The translations under genes and the position numbers were made by a program. DNA of 64,000 nt. Source: Cyclospora cayetanensis. Taxonomy: Eukaryota; Apicomplexa; Conoidasida; Eucoccidiorida; Eimeriidae. This document shows, piece by piece, positions 22,691 to 33,840 of the stretch. Numbering within the stretch: the first letter of the stretch is position 1; every line of letters begins with the position of its first letter. The notes under the pieces were generated by a model. That model saw nothing but the letters and a program-made list of their open reading frames with translations. It ran no database searches and was not told the origin of the DNA. The stretch is from positions 62,001-126,000 of the forward strand of contig NW_020312763.1 of NCBI RefSeq assembly GCF_002999335.1. The letters run 5' to 3'.

Positions 22691-23384
22691 GATGCTTGTC
22701 ACGTAAGGTTGGGTGCCCTTTTTCAGCAGCCTACGGCATTCTCGAAAAACCAAAATACTGCTTGCTGTTCCCATTGCTTCATCGAAACTGAGCAACGGTA
22801 TCGAGTGCCGGAAACCGAACACGATCCGAGGTAGTGGGGCGTGAATAACGCTGGCACTTTTAATCTAAGAGGCCTTCTTATTGTGAAGGCCTTCCATCGG
22901 TCTTTAGTGTGCCCTTAAAAAAAAAAGCTTTAAGGCTTTGTTAAGTGTAGAGGTTCTGTCGGGCTTGGTGTCTGCTGCAGTACGACACTGCAGTGGTGTT
23001 TTACGAGCATCACCAATGTACTCGCCAAACCCTCTCTCACAACGCCCCAGTGGTTCACAGTCGCTCATCCTACTTTTGTTGTCTGTGATGATCGACGGGT
23101 TCTATCGACGTTGCGTACGCCATATGAAAATATGAGTACAGAATTATTTCCAAATTTTAGAATGGCAAGAGCATGGAGTAAGAGCACATTCAGGATGACC
23201 TGCTAGGGTTCAAAACAAAGCAGGTCTCCGTTACTTGTAAATTACGACTTCACATCGCAGTACCTTTGCTGCGCAAAGCACACGCTCCTGCTTGCTCGAG
23301 ACACGATCAGACTCACACGAGAATAATAAAGTTCTCTTGGTTTGTTCGGGAAGCTGGGATGCCTCCAAAAGTACAAGGCGCATG

Positions 23385-23700
23385 CACTGTCATGCCCAGA
23401 TTGTCAGCACCTGAAGCCACGTAACTGCCTGGAACCCGGTTTTTGCATTGCGTCTCAAGTCCTACAATAATTTGAGCAGATACTGCAGTGGAATTTTCGC
23501 TGGACTACAAGAGGTGAAGAGTGAGGAAAGCATCTAGACCGCTGTCGAAAACCTCAGCAACTATGACCAATTCATCCTTTGCACCAGCTCTATCATGGCC
23601 GTGAAAGTCGCTCAAATATTCTTACCACCTGCCTGGAAGCTTGAAGGACTTCCCAAGGTATCCGTGCGAATAGGGATCATGGATTAAGATAACCACAAAG
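23385..23700 (+). pseudogene. Integrase remnant
   Basis: CPDCQHLKP at 23393-23419 is the C-x2-C half of the integrase HHCC zinc motif. At 23545-23690 the frame reads VENLSNYDQFILC and, after a short gap, AQIFLPPAWKLEGLPKVSV, matching the integrase core block in which D-R-L-S-K is followed by a H-G-L-P motif. His is replaced by Glu in that motif and a stop follows. Clearly inactive. Confidence 0.75.
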
Positions 23701-24310
23701 CTGTACCATACTTCTGTCACTTTCTCATCTCATAAACCAAGCGCTCCGCCGAGATTTCCAGTTCCTATGCCCGTTTTTGCGGGGGCGTTGTACATATTCG
23801 TTTTCTAAACAGAGAAAGTGAAACTAGCATTTACAGCCTTGCATGTAGATGCTGGTTCTGATACTCTTCGTCTCTGCTTGCTAGGCAAGGACTGTCAGAC
23901 ACCAACAGGAGGGAGCAGCCAGCTGAGCTAGCAAAAGATTTGTCGTTAGAGTCAGGTACATATCAGTGTCGCAGGCAGCTAGGACCGTCGCTTCAAGGAA
24001 GATTCTGGTTTCTGAGTGTATGAGTCGGTGGACTGTGTGCACCTTGTTCACTTTGGGGAAATGAACAGCTCCAGGCTACACTTTGGCACATTCTATTCCC
24101 CGAGATGAATTTAGTTACGGATTAGAGGGATTTGTCTAGTGGTTTTGGCTGTTAGTGTGTCTCTTTTGCTGTAGAGTAGCCTTAGCTCAGTATGATGAGA
24201 ATGAATGTCGTGTGTCAGTTGCTCTGTGGAACTAGGCTTGAACGCTGGGAGTACTTCGAGGAGCAAACGAAGCCCACTCTAACTCCCGCTCCCCCGTCAT
24301 GCCCGAAACG
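23700..24310. other. Repeat-poor stretch, 3' flank of retroelement copy 1
   Basis: No open frame of note. It may contain the 3' LTR, but without a second LTR copy it cannot be recognised. Confidence 0.4.
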
Positions 24311-24622
24311 TCAAGGCGTTAGGGCAGGAAGAAATGGAAGGGAACTTTTTGGAGAAAGCTTTAATGCCTCTTTATTGTTGAGTTTAGTTCTGAGATATTC
24401 GGTAGCAAGAGATGCTTTCCTATCAAACTCCTGAATGAGGGATCGTGTAGGGAATGCTACAGATCTGACCCTAAGAGTCCTCGCTGGGTTGCCACCATTG
24501 TCCACTTTGAATTTTGTTTGCATCATAGCAAAAGAGGCGAGTAGCACTTCGTGTTGGGCCTGACTGAGGAGGTCAAGAAAATGAGTAGCAGGCAGCTGCA
24601 GTATTAGACGTGAGTCGGACAT
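24311..24622 (-). CDS. Small unidentified ORF
   Basis: An ATG at 24622-24620 opens 103 codons ending at 24311. The product starts MSDSRLILQLPATHF, includes LLSQAQHEVLLASFAMMQTK and is mixed and helical in composition. That looks more like real coding sequence than the neighbouring frames, and the codon use shows no triplet repeat. No family is recognised. It could be a short single-exon gene, the last exon of a longer minus-strand gene, or a remnant linked to the adjacent retroelement. Confidence 0.35.
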   Translation of the reverse strand: MSDSRLILQLPATHFLDLLSQAQHEVLLASFAMMQTKFKVDNGGNPARTLRVRSVAFPTRSLIQEFDRKASLATEYLRTKLNNKEALKLSPKSSLPFLPALTP

Positions 24623-25414
24623 TGTCGTGCGATGCGCTACACACAGGAAGGATTTAAATAGCCGCACACAGGCGCAGCCAGATCGGCACACAAGCCTTTC
24701 CCCGTGGAACAACTTGCAAAGGTGTTGCCACAAGAGGTATTCCTGGGAAAGTGCGGAGACACCACGCCCCCAACAAACTTGAATGGGGTTTGTGGGCGCA
24801 GACGGACTGACTAGCAACAGCAGAAGGGTCTAGTGTAGCCACCTTTCCTGCAAACTGGAAGGCACGAGACTGCTAAGTGGTGGCGGTGTATGTGTGTACG
24901 TTGCGGGCGCAGAAAGTAAACTTCGCCTTCCGTAGGATGCACCACGCGAAACTGCTAGAAAAGGAAGGAGCGATCTGGAAGCCGCAAAGCGAGTGGAGTG
25001 TCCGGCCATCCAGACTTCCTGTTTGAAGTTGCATTTTTCTAAAGGGAATGCGGCTGGTGCCAGCGCATGTGCGGGAAGCAGACACCAACGCATCAGTCGT
25101 TGGGGCTGTTCCAATGCATGCAAGGCACCGAAACAGCCCCTCAAAGAAGGCTCATTCTCCGTATTCCTGTGAGATTGCACACAGATTGTGTTTCTTTATC
25201 CAAATTCTGACAAAAGAGGTCTCGTAGCGCGTCGTCGCCTAGGGCTTCTCTCGCGCCGGTGTAAGCTTTCCCTCGAACTCGCCTACCGGCTTTTTTCTCG
25301 CTGTCTGCCGTTACACCTTCTCTTTTCCGTCCGGCTGTGTAGCCGAGGCGTCATCCCGCATTTTTCTTGCTGATTGCGTGCTCTGCTCGCCCTTTCCACC
25401 CTGCGTTCCCCGAG
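24623..25414. other. Upstream region of the OSCP gene
   Basis: No supported coding sequence. It should hold the promoter and 5' UTR of the OSCP gene. Composition returns to GC-rich from about 25200. Confidence 0.45.
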
Positions 25415-26893
25415 ATGTTGCGCACCGCCCTCCTGCGAACATCGTTGCAAGTTTCTGGACGTCGTCCTTCTGGCGTTTCGGCTGCACGAATCCCTCCTCC
25501 TCTCGCGCATATTCCCACCCGCTTCAATTGCATCTCCCCTAGGGGCCAATTCAGGTCGTTTTCTTCATCGGCAGAATGCAGCAGCGGGACTGACAGACAC
25601 AGCGTGGAGGGCCGTTACGCGCATGCGCTGATGGCCGCCGCGCAGGGGTCTAAGGCGCTGGACGCGGTGTATACAGACGTCGAGGGTTTGCATGCGGCCC
25701 TTCAAACATCTCCGGAGTTCGGAGCGTTCGCAGAAACCCCTGGGATCACGGCGGAGGTAAAGATTGATGTCGTTCAACAAATGGCCGAACGATTCAGGCT
25801 GCACAAGATCACCAAGCAGTTCCTCTGTACTGTTGCCGAAAACAAGCGAATGGTAGACTTGCCCAAGATACTTGCCGCCTTCGACGAGCTGTACCGAAAG
25901 CACAGAGGAGAAGTCAGGTGCACCGTCACCTCTGCGCAGGTCAGACAACAGAGAAAGTATGCGCTGTGTTTTGACAGCGCGTCCCCTGATGCCAGTTTTG
26001 TTGCTGCCTTCCAGGGCGTTGTCTGCGTCCAGCCTGCCGCTTTCTTGTACATTTATGTACATACATGTATATATATCTCCAGAGCATGGATTTCCATTCT
26101 TGTTGAGCCAAGGGGTCTCTAGAGGTTTCACGGGGAACTGTTGGGGGTTTCAGCTTCTCTTTCTCTCTGTCTCTCTGTTTCTCTCTGTCTCTCTGTCTCT
26201 CTCTCAGTAAGTGAGTGTATGTTTGTGTATATGTATATGTGTATCTATGTATATATATGCTTATACATGTGTTCTTATGTATATATGTGTACGCATGTCT
26301 CTCTAAAGGAACTAACCACAGGACAGAGAAAGGAGCTTCTCGCTGCCTTGCAAAAGAGGGCGGGCCCAAAGAAGACGCTGTTAACAGAATTTCAAACAAA
26401 TCCTTCTATTGCGGTAAGTTCCCCTGCATGAATCTTTCTCGAAAGAAAAGCCCTTGCGCACAGCCTCCAGCCGCCGTCTTCCCGTGTGTCCGTATTTCTT
26501 GACCTTCCACGACCACCGTTTGGCTCTCTTTCATGCATCGTCTCTCTTTCTTTCTTTGCTTCTTTCCTTGTTTCTTTGTTTTTTATTCTCTCTTTCTGTG
26601 CCTGTGCGTTCGCCGCTTTTGGCGCAAGAAAGAAAGCTTCTTCCTTTCTTGCCGTTCCGTGGTGTTCATGCATCGCTGTCTTCGGCCCATTCTGTAGGGT
26701 AAGATGTGCTCTCAGTTTTCTTTTGCGCGATTTCGCGACGAAGCAGCGTTCAGTAGAATGCGCGTGAGCTGTGCTTCCTGCTGCGGCTCAGGGAGGCTTG
26801 CTTGTTCGAATGGGAGATGAGCTGCTGGATTTTACAGTGGCTTCCCGTGTTGAGGGCCTCATAACATCTCTGCAGTCGCCTCTTACGCTCTAG
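25415..26893 (+). CDS. Mitochondrial ATP synthase OSCP (delta) subunit
   Basis: Exons 25415-25939, 26309-26413 and 26792-26893 (TAG), all joined in phase 0, give 243 residues; yeast and mammalian OSCP are slightly over 200. OSCP sits on top of the F1 head and links it to the peripheral stalk of the mitochondrial F1Fo-ATP synthase. The first ~50 residues are Arg/Ser-rich and nearly free of acidic residues, as in a mitochondrial targeting peptide. Family blocks are in order: VEGRYAHALMAAA at the start of the helical domain, FRLHKITKQFLCTVAENKRM in its second half, SAQ joined across intron 1 to ELTTGQRKELLAAL, and GGLLVRMGDELLDFTVASRV at the C-terminus. Donors are GTCAGA (weak) and GTAAGT. Intron 1 contains CT and TATG microsatellites. 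Confidence 0.92.
26159..26300. repeat. TCTC/TG and TATG microsatellites in OSCP intron 1
   Basis: A pyrimidine repeat at 26159-26206 is followed by TATGTATATGTG repeats up to about 26295, ending just before the acceptor at 26307-26308. Confidence 0.85.
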
Positions 26894-28377
26894 CGCTTGA
26901 CCGCTGCACCCTTGCCTGCTCTGCCTCCGCCTCTAGTTGATCGGCTTCCTGTTATTTGCTGCTTTTTACTGCTTGCCACACTTTCCAGGAGAGCAGGAGC
27001 GAGCCGCGGCTCGAGCTTGCTGGACGCTTTCAATGCGGACGAAGCCAGTCCTTGTTGTGTGGCGAGAGAAAGGGGGGCGGGGGCGGGTAGCTCAGTGGCG
27101 TATGCTGCTGCTTTGAGCTCTTAAAACTCTCTCGCAACACACCCGTTCGTTGCCTGCATGCGCGAAAAAGGCAGGCGATGGCTTAGCCGACGCTGGTCTA
27201 GCTGCCGCTGCGCTCTCTTTTTGTGTGTCGCTCCCAGCCAGCCTTTCTCAGTCTTTTCCCCTTCTCCCTTAGTGTCACGCATGCAGGGCAGACCAAGCGA
27301 CACAGCTGCTGGGGTGCGGCACTTTTTGCACACGACTGCTCGGCCCTGTGTTTCCAAGCAGTGAGCCTCCCGGCGACGATGGATGCGCGCGAAAAGGCTG
27401 AAAAAAGAGACTCCTTTTCACGCGGCCATGCAGCAATCACCCCGACACACACACACACAAACTTCTTTCACAGGCGTGCGCGCATGTTGCCGCCATCACC
27501 TACAATTGTAGCGCCTCTCTGCCTGCTGCCAAGGCGCCGCTTCGATGACGGGCAGAGGCGTGAAAAAAGTACAGAGGGTTCTCTAGGGGACCTTTCTGCT
27601 GGCGCTGGAACGCACCAAGATCTCGCGATATCCTTTCGGAGGCAGGCTTACCTGCCTTTAAAAGGCGAATTAAGCGTCTCCGAACACCGCTACCTACCTG
27701 CCTACCTACCGATGCCAAGGGACGGGGTCGTCTTAAGGGGGGCGAGAGTTTTTGCTGCATCTCTCTTTCTCTGAGGAAGTGGCTGCCTCGGGTTAAGAAA
27801 TGCATGCTACGATAGCCACCACTAGGTAGTAGAGCCACCCTCTCCAAAAGGAGCACCCGTTCACAGCGAGGCGGCATCTAGAGAATTTTTTCGCCAGTTT
27901 TCTAAAGGGCATCTCTTCCGACGCCAGTACTTCCCAACAATACCCCGCGGGTGGACATAGAGGTCCAAGCGTTCTACATCCTTTTCCCTTGGCACAAAAA
28001 TGCTCAACCGCGCGAATTTCGCGCTAAGAAGCGCAAAGCAACAGAAGCCAGCCACCAACGCAACCCCCCCTGCTGGTCGTGGCGTGTGTCTGCTTTCTGG
28101 CTAGCTGCGCTGCCCTTGGCTAGCTGTCCACTCCCTTGCCCTCGCTCGGTGATGCGACGGGCGTACGCCACGCGCAGCCCACGAGCACACGCCGAGGTCG
28201 AGAGCCTAAGGGATGGTGAGAGGCTACGAAGAAAACATGGGGGAATACGCGACAACAGCAACTCTACTATCACGCCTAAACGCCGTGCGCAGCAGCGCGC
28301 TGCAAAGCGTGCAGGCAGCGATGATCGATGACGAATCCCACTCTCTGTCGTGCGCTCCTGATAATCGACGGCCTTCT
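26894..28377. other. Intergenic region between convergent OSCP and CID genes
   Basis: It should contain the two 3' UTRs. Several short overlapping frames occur on both strands, none with a domain or splice support. No repeat array. Confidence 0.5.
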
Positions 28378-31300
28378 TTATCCCTCGGATGCAGCCGCGG
28401 CTGCTTGCCCACCAGCCAGTGCTGTTGCTAATGCTGGTGCCGTTGCTAATGCCGGTGCCGTTGCTAATGCCGGTGCCGTTGCTAATGCCGGTGCCGTTGC
28501 TAATGCCGGTGCCGTTGCTGTTCCCGACGCGTCGGCTGCAGCGAACAGCTGCATTTCCTCCCTCAGTTCGAGCAGGCGCTGATGCTGCATCTGCAAGAGA
28601 CCTGAAAGATCCATCAAGGAGGACTGGAGCAAGAGGTACTCTTGACCAGTAACTCGAGACGCTCTATCGAAAAGCTTGCCGCAAGCCGCCAGCTGCTCGG
28701 CAGAGAGTTGTCGCAAGAAAGGCATGCTGAACTCTGCGTTGCTGGGCTCGCCTTGCGCGCCGTCTTGGCAGGCTTCCGCCAAGCATTCTGAAGACGCTTC
28801 CTGGTGAACATTTCGCCAGCTGCCTGTGACTGTCTTGTGCCTTTTTGAGGAGTCTACAGCATCTGCTGTCGCTTGGGGAGAAAGTCTTCCTCCTCCCGCC
28901 GCATCGCCTGTGCCCTCGTCTGGTGCTGGAATCGAACCTGCGTCTGCTTTTCCGCCTTCGGACGCTGTTGCTGCAGCCGCTGTACGAACAGCAGGCTGAG
29001 AAGCTGCGAAACTGCTGCCGCTGTTACGGTTACCCCCCGCTCCCGCCTCCTGCGCTGCTGTCGCTGCAGCAGCCGCAACGGCTTCTAAAGCCTCAACTGA
29101 GGCTAAGGGGGGCGTTCCACACATCTTCCGAAAAGACTGGTATGCGTATGCGTATGCCTGTATTTGCGCAGAAGCAGTCAGCTCCACACGAGAGAGACGC
29201 ATGTGCAAAAACGCAAGAGCTACACCTTCTCACAATCACAGCCGCATCCTCCACACGACACCAACGCATGCAATCACCATCCACCCTCCCCAATACCCTT
29301 CCCACAGACAGAGCAGAGCAGAGAACAGTAGAGCACAACTCAACAGAGCAGAGCAAAACAGCTCACAGCCAGCAAAAAAAGAGACAAACGCATGCTGAAG
29401 AAGGAACACAACGCGAATTCATGAATCCAACAGGCAGCGTCACCAAAGACACGCGGGCTCCCTGATTGGTGACAAAGAGATCTTACTTTCCTGCCAGAAG
29501 GTGTCTGCTGAAGAAATCGCAGCGTCTGCAGCTGCAGGAGGGCAGCCCACGCTTCCACAGCCGCTGCATCCCCCTTGTCAGCCTCTTCCATGACGCGAGA
29601 ACCTTCTCCTTTTGCAGCCAATTGGCGAATATGACGGAGCGCCTCCGGGGAGTATACGCACCAATCCCGCCAAATAGAGAGACATCGCAGCATCTTCGGG
29701 CGAATAGAAAGCATCTCTGGCCCTGATGCTTGGATCTAATCCAACAAACATACACAGACCATGACACACATTTCGGAGCATACAGTAGACACATGCACAT
29801 ACACTCCACATGGATATCCACAGGTAGCGAGAGGAAGGCATCCAGACAACCAGAAGGGACGAGAGATGCGCCGAAGGAGCATAATATATACATATATATG
29901 TACATAATATACACGCACAGTCATCGAATTATCCGTGTCAGAATAGATCCTCGAAAATACGGTGTGCATTGTGCGCATAAAAGCCACAAGAGACGGGAGC
30001 CTATAGGGTAAGTATTGGCTCAGACTCTACAGCAAGCCCATCGAGAGAACAGGAAGCGAGAGAAGGCATCACACAGCTGTGTATATGGAAGGCACAGACA
30101 CCGGTAAAAGGAGGCGCTACACACAGCAGAGAATACGCAAAACGAAACACACTGGACGTCACTTGTAGGGGCAAAGAGATATCTCCTCGAGAGCACACAC
30201 GGGGGGGGAAGGGGGGGAACTCTCGTTCCTATATACAAAGGAGAATCGTGGTCATAGAAGACGTTTGGCAGCAGAAGCAGCAGCAGCACAGGGAGCATCG
30301 CCAGGCTGGAAACGCATACAACACGGGTTCTATAGAGGCAGCAGCAGTCAACGTAGCTGCAAAGGGAAGCGGCCCCCAAAGAGATGCATGCCAGCGGAGG
30401 AAAAGCCTGCTGCTGATAGATAAATATCGCTACATAGATACATAGTATACATATGTATGCGTCAATACATGGAGCGCACGCATATCCATGCGAAAAAAGA
30501 CGTCCACGGAATATTTTCTGACTGAAAGGCGTGTAGAGAGTCCACCACGCGGTTCATGTGTATGGACGGAGAGAAAGACAATCACAGCGATCAGAGAAGA
30601 CATCTCCCTCTCGCACAGAAAAACAACGATGAAAAAATAACAGCCCGCAAGTGACGCCTACAAACACGGAAAGACACGGGAATGGCCAAACACACGAATA
30701 GCGGGGAGGACTAAGACATAGAAAAACGCCTTGTACTGGCATTCGTTGCCAGCACTCGATCCACCTCCTGCATAAACGCTACAGCATGCATGCATGCATA
30801 CATGCATTGTGTGTCTGTTTTGCACGAAGCGAAGTCTGACGAACCTCTTGGAGAGCTGGAATCACAAAAATTGAGTATGCAGCATCTTCTAGGGAGCCGG
30901 CGATAGTAGGGACCTCCGCGTTCGCTCTTGCCGCTGCTGACAGTTGCAGGAGTCGATGGAAGACATAGAAGATGGCGAGCTTTTGCTTAGGAGGAGAACG
31001 TCTGTATGCGTCCAGCAGCAAGTAGCAGATCGACAAAGGGAGTGCACCAGCAGCAGCAGCAGCTGCTGCTGCTGCTTGCGCACCAGCAGTCCTTGACAAC
31101 GCGCGCACTGCAGCGGGGGAGGGAGCAGCAGTCACGAGGGAGGCTGCAGCAGTGGCAGCAGCTGCGGCTGCTGCTTCGCGAGAGGCAGCAGCCGCTGCTC
31201 GAGAGGCAGCTGCAGCAGCAGCTGCTGCTACTGCAGGAGGGGGTATTGCCGCGGCAAAGCGATAAATGAAGCTCGCAGCCGTTTCCACTGACGCCTGCAC

Positions 31301-32327
31301 TTACATAGCGACATGCCGAAGAGAGGAGAGCGCGCATTCAATACTACAGTGACCATGCGCTTAGAAGACACGCAGCCATCAAGGCGGCAGGCAGCTTGGC
31401 AACGTGTAATAAAAGATAGGAAGATCAAAAATAAGTATGTATATAGAGATAGACCTACATATATATGTAGATATATACATATATATATATATCTGTTCAG
31501 GGGAAAATGTATCGAGTGTACATATATCTCGTATATATACATATATATCTCATATACGTATATCTCGCATATGTATATATATGTATATATCTCTATATAT
31601 ATCTCGTACAAATATCCATGCATGTATACATTTGTGAGGTAGACCTTGCCTGCCTGCTATCGACGGACGCGAGGACGGCGGAAATTCTTTCGGTAGCAAA
31701 ACCAGCGACGAGACTGGGAGCAGCCCGCAGTTGCTGTTGTTGCTGGTGTTGCTGTTGTTGCTGCAGCATGGCGCCTGCGACATGCGGGGGGGGTAGTGTG
31801 GGCGAAGTAGCTGCGACGGGGGGGGCGACAGAGGTCGCTGGAGAAGGCGTGCCTGCGCCGTTCCTCTGCTGCGGATTTCGGGAGGCTGGCCTTAATTGAG
31901 CAGGAAGAGACACCTTGTGTGGCAAGGCACGCGCATGCGCATGCGTTGGGCTGTCTAATTCCATCGCGCAGGCGTCGCCATCCCTCGACGCGAAAGAGGA
32001 AACCCGCGAAGGCGACGCGGGGGGGGGGGGCAGAAGCAGCACGGTGCCTTGTGGGCTCCATGGAGGAGGGAGCGCCTGGCTGCTCGAGCTTCTCTCGAAA
32101 GACACTGCAGCCGCTTCTTCCGCTGCGAAGGCACTGCTCTGAATGTCTTCCTCACCCTCTGCAGGGAGGGGTAACGCTGGCTCGCTGAGGGCTGCTGCTG
32201 CGGCAGCGACGGCAGCGAACGCTGACGCTGGGAAGGCGGGGGGGCCCCCCTCGGGGGGGGGGGCCCCCTGAGGAGCCTCGGCCGCTTCTCCGTCCTCCGA
32301 GATGGGCGAAAACTCCGGAGATGCCAT
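28378..32327 (-). CDS. CID (RPR) domain protein, SR140/SCAF-like
   Basis: Exons 32327-31650, 31294-30845, 29735-29487 and 29157-28378 (TAA) join in phase 0 throughout and give 718 residues. The N-terminal 180 residues are Pro/Ser/Ala/Glu-rich with a poly-Gln run. A CID-type helical domain spans exons 1-3: ERISAVLASVDSRQ joined to ASVETAASFIYRF, then a long Ala insertion, SICYLLLDAYRRSPPKQKLA, IFYVFHRLLQLS, and MLRCLSIWRDWCVYSPEALR. The last block strongly resembles the end of the CID in the U2-snRNP-associated protein SR140. CID proteins bind the phosphorylated C-terminal repeats of RNA polymerase II or act in splicing and 3'-end formation, so a nuclear RNA-processing role is inferred. The C-terminus carries an ATAPAL tandem repeat. 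Intron 1 uses a GC donor (CAG|GCAAGG). An upstream start in the same frame, through the CAG tract, cannot be excluded. Confidence 0.75.
28425..28520 (-). repeat. 18-bp tandem repeat coding for ATAPAL
   Basis: Five near-identical copies of an 18-bp unit (GTTGCTAATGCCGGTGCC on +). They encode Ala-Thr-Ala-Pro-Ala-Leu repeats near the C-terminus of the CID protein. Confidence 0.9.
31430..31640. repeat. TATA/TATC microsatellite in CID intron 1
   Basis: TA-rich interrupted repeat filling most of the intron between 31650 and 31294. Similar shorter TA tracts occur at 29880-29915 and 30425-30460 in intron 2. Confidence 0.8.
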
Positions 32328-32649
32328 CGAGCGCGTCTCCAAGGATAAACTCGAGGAGGGAAGGGCAGGGGCAGGGGCAGGCGGGAGAGACGAGCAGCGG
32401 CAGGAGGAACGACGGCAGGCACCAGGGAGGCTGCTACTGCTGCTGTTGGCTGCTCCACGCGTCTGTGGCGAAGCGCGACAGCCAGAAAAAGGCGTCCTCA
32501 GAAGGAGGCTGCCGCGAGAGGCAACTGTACGGGCTTGTGATCCTGCAAAGCCTGAGAATCTACGGAGGGGCAGACCTTTTGACCTTCTGGAAGCGGAAGC
32601 GGAGGCGGAGGCCGCCGCTTTCGAGTTGACGACGCATGCATTGCATGAT

Positions 32650-32722
<73 letters not shown>

Positions 32723-33840
32723 CCCCAGCCCGGACGGAGGCAGCTGGCTGTATGTGGGAATCGGCGTCGTCTCTTGGAGGAAAAAACCGAAATATGATTT
32801 TTAAAAAGGAAAATATATATTTAGGGAGCATTTCAGCCTTAAGAAAAGGGTGATCAGTGCATTTTCCGTGCGTAGTGCTGCTGGTTCTCCCTGGTATACC
32901 CGCAACGTCAGCGCTCGCGCTCACACAACAGAGAGGCAGACATCAATCACACACATCCTGAACATCCTTCCATCCCCCACCCATCCATTCATCAGACATT
33001 CGTCTACACGAATTCCAGGAGGAGAGCCCTCGTGCACCGTCGGCGTGTGTTTTGTGCTGCTTGTGCACGCTCTGTGCCGATATCTTCTGACGGGGTTCCC
33101 CGCGGCTGCTCTCTTTGCCATGCTGCACAGACTCTTTTTGACCATTCTTATTTGCGGCAACTGCGCATTTAGAGTCGGTTCCACCGGAAGGGGTCTACCT
33201 GTGCAGTGTCTGCACACCGTTTTCGCTGCCTGCCTCCTACAGCAGCGGTGAGGCAGCGCTGAGCACCGCTGCCGACTGCCCGCCTTGCGGCCCCTCCAGT
33301 TTTCTCCTGCCGATTCAAAGCATGCAAGTGCGTCTTGCGTTTGTCTGTCTCCCGTTTTTTACCCCTATCAAGGGCTGTTTCACGCTTTTTGTAACACTGC
33401 CTCTCTGTGAGAAAGGCCCTCTCTTCTCTTCTCAACGCTGCAGGTTCCAGCGCGCACAGCCGTCCGCAGAGGATGCCGTTCACAGTGCGACTTTTCCAAA
33501 GGTATACGATGTCCTCTCACCCTACCAGCGGTACTAGTGCCTCCTACGTTTCCCTTCCACGGCTGCCAACTGAGAAGACGTTGTAGCAAAGCCCTATCAG
33601 TGTTTCAGAAGCGGATCTCACGCTCTACCGCTTCTTCCGCAGCACCTACAACCTCGTCTCCAATCTCCTTGACACTGTACGATTCGCCCTCTCTCTCTGG
33701 CACTCTGTCACATACTCTTTGTCACTCTTTCTCTCTCTCTCTGGTGTCTCTACACCACCCTCCACCCGTCCAAATCCCTCCCTATTGAACGCGCTCCACG
33801 CTGGTGCGACGTGCTGTCCTTTCCTTCGGCGCCTTTGAAA
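32328..33840. promoter_or_regulatory. Shared upstream region of divergent CID and kinesin genes
   Basis: The start codons of the two genes are 1.5 kb apart on opposite strands, so both promoters must lie here. It contains a perfect (CAG)23 tract and pyrimidine-rich stretches at 33660-33740. No individual element can be assigned. Confidence 0.5.
32652..32720. repeat. Perfect (CAG)23 tract
   Basis: Twenty-three uninterrupted CAG units. It reads poly-Leu (CTG) in the extended frame of the minus-strand CID gene and poly-Ser on +. Poly-Leu is unusual, so I place it in the CID 5' UTR. Confidence 0.95.

Larger units (their letters stand above)
20860..23700 (+). mobile_element. Decayed Ty3/gypsy LTR retroelement, copy 1
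   Basis: Remnants occur in canonical gag-pol order on one strand: a zinc-knuckle remnant near 20880, a protease-RT linker near 21720, RT, RNase H, the integrase zinc motif and the integrase core. Every part is broken by stop codons and frame changes, so nothing can be expressed. The order RT-RNase H-integrase defines Ty3/gypsy as opposed to Ty1/copia. Chromovirus-like LTR elements have been reported from Eimeria genomes, consistent with this. LTRs and a chromodomain were not found. Confidence 0.8.

Noticed and set aside
31593..32924. Extension of the CID protein upstream of 32327
   Set aside because: The same frame is open but consists of a 23-residue Leu run from the CAG tract and Arg/Ser-rich sequence. 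The ATG at 32327 gives a more plausible N-terminus. Not excluded.
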